Assembly (NCBI GenBank): GCA_039654915.1
Contig: CM077599.1
Span: forward strand, 28,829,501 to 28,893,500
Reading direction: 5' to 3'
Length of the DNA: 64,000 bases
DNA from: Aquilaria yunnanensis
Taxonomy: Eukaryota > Streptophyta > Magnoliopsida > Malvales > Thymelaeaceae
This document shows positions 59,291 through 64,000 of this stretch, one piece after another; position 1 is the stretch's first letter; the number at the start of each line of letters is the position of its first letter. The notes beneath the pieces were generated by a model, which worked only from the letters and a program-made list of their open reading frames with translations, did not search any database and was not told the origin of the DNA. Position numbers and translations under genes: made by a program.

Positions 59291-60284
59291 AGGGTTTCAA
59301 AAATTCTCCCTCTTTCAAGTCAATAGTGACCCATATTTATACTAGGGAGTCTTAGGTGAGATTTGGCTAGGTTTTCCAAGTTTAAAATTGATCCAAATTC
59401 AATTTGAAAGAGTTTTGGTCAACATACTAATTCAAGTCCAGAAAAACTCTTGAGTTGCTGTTCAGCCCCAAACTCTTTGCGAATTCTCAATTTCACCCAA
59501 ATACTTCTCTAATCTGTCAATTAAGTCCAAAACTTCCATGATTTACCCAATTAGCACAAATCTTCACAACTTTGATAGATTTGCTTCAAACTTTTCAATC
59601 TTCCCTAGAATCTTCTAAAATCCCTCGGTTTTCACCCAAACTTTCTCTTTTCCCTAAATTGACCCTACATAACCTTTAGGACTTCAAATCAGTACCCAAA
59701 TTAAATTAACTCCTATTTCTACACAGATGACCACTTTAAATTCCTAAAGATTTGTAGACCAGAATAATAGTGTAACCTAAATGTGACTAAACCAACTAAC
59801 TATGCAAAATCCTAAAATGAAAAAAATGACCCAAACTCTTAACAAATGACCAATAGTCCCTAAAAATGAAAATGCCCCATAAACTAATTTTTCTAACCTA
59901 AGACTTAAACAAAAGTCAACAAAATTGGATATCGACAAAAGGCATCACTGAAACCAAGAAGTGGGGAGAATTGTAGGTTTGCAAGGAAGTGGGACAATAG
60001 GGACGAAGAAAAGGAGGAGGTTGAAAGGGACGAAGGATGGTCGATCATTAGAGGGTTTAGGGTAAAGTTTTAAGGATTTTTTGGTAAAGGGAAAACTTTT
60101 TAGAAGCAAGCATTTTCTCCTACAATATTATGCTGATGTGCTATTTTCTGTCCAAAATAACGACTTCAATCCAAAAAAAGACCCGAAATTATATGTTTTA
60201 ATGGGGTTAAGGAGTGGAAACATGCAAATTGGAGGTGAGGTTAAAACTAAAACCATAATTAAAGATTAGGGTCATATTTTGCAA
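59291..60284 (-). repeat. Inverted LTR-like block related to 1200-1440
   Basis: On the minus strand, 59960-59440 reads as phrases shared with 1200-1440 (GGGTACTGATTTGAAGTCC, GTTTGGGTGAAA, TTCTAGGGAAGATTGAAAA). A G-rich stretch ending AGAGGGTTTAGGGTAAAG (60050-60067) contains one telomere-like unit. No gene seen. Confidence 0.4.
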
Positions 60285-63200
60285 TTTACTCTAATAATCA
60301 TTTAAGAAGATAGTTTAAAAGGATGAAGGGTTTATATATGTTCAATTTGTACAATCTTTTATTGTTGGTAAATCATGTAAGCTATTTTCTCCATTGATGG
60401 GTGAACACTGTGGCATGCAGTAATTCACACTACATTAGTCTGTCATGAATTCAAGTTACATTTGCTTAGAAATGTCATATATGTTAGTAATATGATGTGC
60501 GAATCATTACTACTATATTCTAAATATGAAGCAAAATTATTGTTTAATGAACAGTGAATTTTTTTAAATCAATTTTTTTATGCCTGTGTCACTATTCCTT
60601 CAATTTCAATCTGTGTCATGTTTCCTTTGGTTAAAATATTTCCAATTCTTGAAATTTCGCTCTCTCATTTTACACCCTAATTGATATTTGTTTGTCATTT
60701 TAGTTCCTAAACTTAATAACTAAATTTTTTATTTGCTCTCTTGGTGCTCAAACTTTTTTGTTATTTTTTTATTTACTATATTCTAATTCTAAAGGAAAAC
60801 CTTGGTCACATGGTTTCTTTCTTTCTTTTTTTTTTTGCCATATTGATTTCATTTAATCTTTTTTTTTTTTAACTTTTCTTTATTATTGTTTCTTACAAGA
60901 AAAGTTTAGTTACTATAGTTTGCTCACTTTTTGGTATGATTTAGGTTGATTTGGTTTTAGCAAATCTTTTTTCCTTTTTTCTTGGTCCGAAGACCTTTTC
61001 ATATATGTTGATCATTAACTCCCAATTTTTTATCACTGAAATCCCACTCTTTACCTTATTTTATTAAATTTTCTATATTATTCTCTCTTCTAAAATAAAA
61101 ATTTAGTCATAATAGTTTGTCTGCTTTTTGGCATTATTTACGCTGATAAATCTTTGGATATTTTCAAATTTTTTCTTTTTTCTTTTTTTAACTTAATAGT
61201 CAAGGGTTAAATGCTTAGTAATTAGAGTCTTTCTATTTAATCTCTTAGTTCCAAACTCTACTTTGACTTTTCGCACTTGATTTTTGTTTTTTTTTGTTGA
61301 TTCTCTTTTTCTTTTTCATTTTTTTTATGTAAATGGTTAAACACTACTATCCGTTAAAATCTTTATTATAGAACACTTGGACCCTAATTTTAAGTCAAAT
61401 CAAAATTTCAATTACTTGATTTCCATGGAAAAAATTCCTCTGGCCAGTGACTGCTATTAATTATATTTTATTTAATATTAACATGAAGATACTGTGAAGT
61501 GTGAACGTCGTTATTAACTAAAGCCACAAGGCATGATGCGGTATGTTATGAACAACTTTTTTTCCTTGCTACAGTATTTTTCCCCCTACAGCCCGTTTTG
61601 TATTTCCCGCTCAAAAGATATCTAAAATCAGAAAAGATGTAAATTACATAAGTAATTGTCCTCTATTAATGATGATATCTGTTGGTACTCCAACTTTGGA
61701 ATCAACCAATCAAGTATGTTCAACACTATCTTCCAATAAACACAAAAGATATATTAAAGTTTTAGTTTTTTTAAGCCCTCGAACTTTTATCAGCTATAGT
61801 CAAGGCCCCAATTTGTGTTGAAATCTTAAATCAACTACCTTAGTCTTATGTCATGTGTTTTCTATTTACCAAATTGGTTACTAATAACTTTGAAATGTTT
61901 CATTTTTCAAAGACATTTGAATTAATCATGACTTAATTTTAAAGTCAAAACTTTTTTAACACTTTTTTTTCTATAAATATAACTATGAAAAGTTTTCTTA
62001 GCAAACATGTCTTTTGTAGCCGTAAAAATTCTACATGTACTACAGTGTTCGTCCACACTACAACAGAAGTCTTGCCTTGAAACTTTAAAAGTCCTTATTA
62101 GCCTAAAATTTATGTATTACTCGTTCCATACCAAAGTCTTTACAATTTATATTCTTTTTGGGAATCTAAAATCTTTAAAATATTTTCATATTTTATAAAA
62201 TATTTTTATATTTTATAAAATATTTTATCATATTACCATTTAAACTATTATTTAAATATTAACTTTCTCTAACTTTCGTCACTTAATTGTAAAAAATTAC
62301 GGGTAAAAGTAAAATTAATATAATAACATTTTCCTATTTCTTAATTTCAGTATGAAAACAAATGCTTCAAAGGTTTTTGGAGGCTGGAAGTATTTCCCAA
62401 CAAACTCACCCTCCGATAAAGAGCTTCTTTGATTTTGTGTGGGGAAAGACCAATTTAGGAATAAAAGTTACACAATATTTCTATTTAAGTCATGAAGGTT
62501 TATGTTTTTCTAAATGAGTCCTAAAATAAACAATAAATTCTAAAACTTTCCATTATATGTTTGGATGAAAGGGAAAAATATAAATTGTAATAGCTTTGTG
62601 ATATCAAATTTTTTAAATCCTAATTTAAACAGTAATATAACTTTTGAAAATTAATGAAGCATCTATAGATTATCAATTTTTTCCTTCTATAGATTATGTT
62701 CTGATTCAGTAACTATTTCCAGTAATATTAGGGCTACCTATTTTATTTTTATTTGATAGAAGGTTGTTTATCTTATTAATTGTAACTTGTACGACATCTG
62801 TAAAAAAAATAGTCAATCAGGAATAAGGTACACAATTGACTAAACTGTAAAACTTACATCTATATATCTTGAATTCATACAATGAAGAAGATTTTTGTTA
62901 ATAATTTGGGTAATCCAAATATTCATGCATACAAATCGATATAGATAAAATAATAAAATAAAAAGACAGATAAATCAACACATAATTGAATTGACATAAC
63001 AACATAAGATTGTACTTACACATAAACTAAAAAAATCACAAGACTCAAACAATTGATCTGTTATAATAAAGTAAATTGGCCTGACTCTACCCAATCACGT
63101 AGTTGAGCTCCCTACTGTTGTTACAAAGTTTTAAAAGACTTATTATTTTTTTTAAATGAACTTTTGCCACTAATTTTGAATAATTGTGAAACTTTTACGA

Positions 63201-63595
63201 CTCAACGTGTACTCCCATTTACTTTGTAGGAGCTAGGAGGACTAGGACTATGACCATTCGGCATAAAATCAAGAGCAGACCCCATCCCGCGAGAAGGAAC
63301 ATCAGTAATTGTTTTACGCTACTAGAATCACTTTTGTCCGCCTGTAAATCAAGGGTTAAAGATATTTTTTAAAAAACAAAATTGCTTTTTCAATTTGCTA
63401 TCATCCACTGCTCTTAACTCATCAAGTTTGCTAGTAGTTATGTCGTCTGCATCTCTCTATAAAGAAGTTGGGACCCTGACTGATGGTGAACATTATGTCT
63501 GTTATTCATTGTTCATCATCTTACCATAGCACTACCCCTACTTCTGGATAATGGTGACGATGATGACTATCTTACATTGTCATAATTTTGAAAAG
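60285..63595. repeat. Segmental repeat copy C
   Basis: Begins at AATAATCATTTAAGAAGATAG (compare 47890 and 15635) and ends at GACGATGATGACTATC... (compare 55800 and 34925). It is shorter than B, having lost the stretch equivalent to about 54840-55190 and the first exon of the peptide gene. No large insertion is present, so it is the cleanest reference for the others. Confidence 0.75.
63221..63341 (-). pseudogene. Peptide gene copy C, exon 2 relic
   Basis: The intron acceptor (TTTACAG) is kept at 63342. The reading then starts GQK like A and B but meets TGA, TAG and TAG within the next six codons. The remainder reads KTITDVPSRG and DFMPNGHSPSPPS. No exon 1 or signal peptide is left between the intron and the conserved TATA (63455-63464): the interval is too short and lacks a matching ATG. 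The tail lacks the two Cys seen in B. Confidence 0.65.
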
Positions 63596-64000
63596 ATGCA
63601 AAATTTATTTGTAGTCTTTAATCTTTTTGTGTTGTTTTGAATGGGTCCCTAACCTTTATTAAATCCTCATAAAGTCTCTAACTTCCCTATTTTTGTCCCA
63701 AATGTGGTCTTTCCGTCAATTTTATAGTTAAAGTTGACAAAATCTCAGGAAAAATGCCAACTTTGGTTCCTAAATTTTCTTCCTCCCACTCAAAGTACAC
63801 TCAAGTTTTAAATTTAACAATTTTTCTCTCTATCGTCCATCCAACTTCTTAGAAGAAAAAAAATCTATTCCATCTATCGCTGCTACCTCTTCCTTCCTTG
63901 ATCTTCGCCTACTTTCCCCTACACCTATTGCAGATTCTAACACTCCGTCATGGCCAGGCATGTCTTACTGGAGCACGATCTCCCTATTCCTTGTCTTCCC
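63596..64000. other. Fold-back arm and unassigned right edge
   Basis: 63600-63750 resembles the left arm of 55876-56462 (TTTAATCTTTTTGTG, GGTCCCTAACCTTTATTAAA). The rest is CT-rich and cut by the window end. No gene supported. Confidence 0.4.

Noticed and set aside
29635..63341. Assigning the peptide genes to CEP, CLE, IDA or another named family
   Set aside because: Only a faint CEP-like string in the copy C relic; copies A and B lack the conserved hormone motifs, so no name is given.

Overview
This window is nuclear DNA from a flowering plant, most likely a eudicot. The evidence is Ty1-copia polyproteins with plant-type domains, En/Spm (CACTA) transposases, MULE-type and Stowaway/Tourist-type elements, a plant LRR receptor-kinase fragment, a plant P450 fragment, degenerate CCCTAAA telomere-type repeats at the left edge, GT-AG introns of about 100 nt and a very AT-rich background. 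The species cannot be told from the sequence. Almost all of it is nested transposable elements. I see no housekeeping gene, tRNA, rRNA or CRISPR array.

Layout. 1-180: decayed telomere-like repeat. 551-1715: small MULE-like element with a 9-bp target-site duplication (TSD). 3406-6030: solo LTR (TSD GTAAA) carrying CG-rich palindromes. 6617-12800: fold-back element (TSD AAATATTA) holding a complete but dead minus-strand Copia at 7520-12245 (TSD GTCAT). 15010-34990, 46110-55872 and 60285-63595: three tandem, diverged copies (A, B, C) of one segment. 38090-41733 plus an LTR ending at 45528: 5'-truncated Copia whose 3' LTR was entered by a CACTA element (41979-45522, TSD ATT) with an intact accessory gene. 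55876-60280: more LTR and fold-back remains.

The likely host genes are in the triplicated segment. Copies A and B each carry a two-exon, minus-strand gene for a 75- or 66-residue secreted peptide precursor. Both have a signal peptide ending APALA, a conserved intron position, a Gln-Lys start to the mature region and a His-Gly-Pro-Pro tail, with a diverged middle. Copy C keeps the TATA region and a stop-filled exon 2 but has lost exon 1. Copy A's promoter is cut from its coding region by a 4750-bp Copia with identical LTRs (30054-34803, TSD TCCTC).

Insertions in the copies can be dated relative to each other. Copy A took an 8.3-kb CACTA element (19303-27616, TSD CCA) containing a captured LRR-receptor fragment and two later solo LTRs. 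Copy B took a 5'-truncated LINE (46496-47746) with a MITE in its poly(A) tail, a Tourist-like MITE (49551-49897), and a MULE-like element (50852-54735, 9-bp TSD) carrying a P450 exon fragment and itself holding a 2.5-kb solo LTR. Comparing the three copies gives the empty-site sequence for several of these insertions.

Four solo LTRs with perfect 5-bp TSDs show repeated LTR-LTR recombination. All boundaries, TSDs, splice sites and comparisons were read by eye. Family names rest on motif recognition, not on searches.
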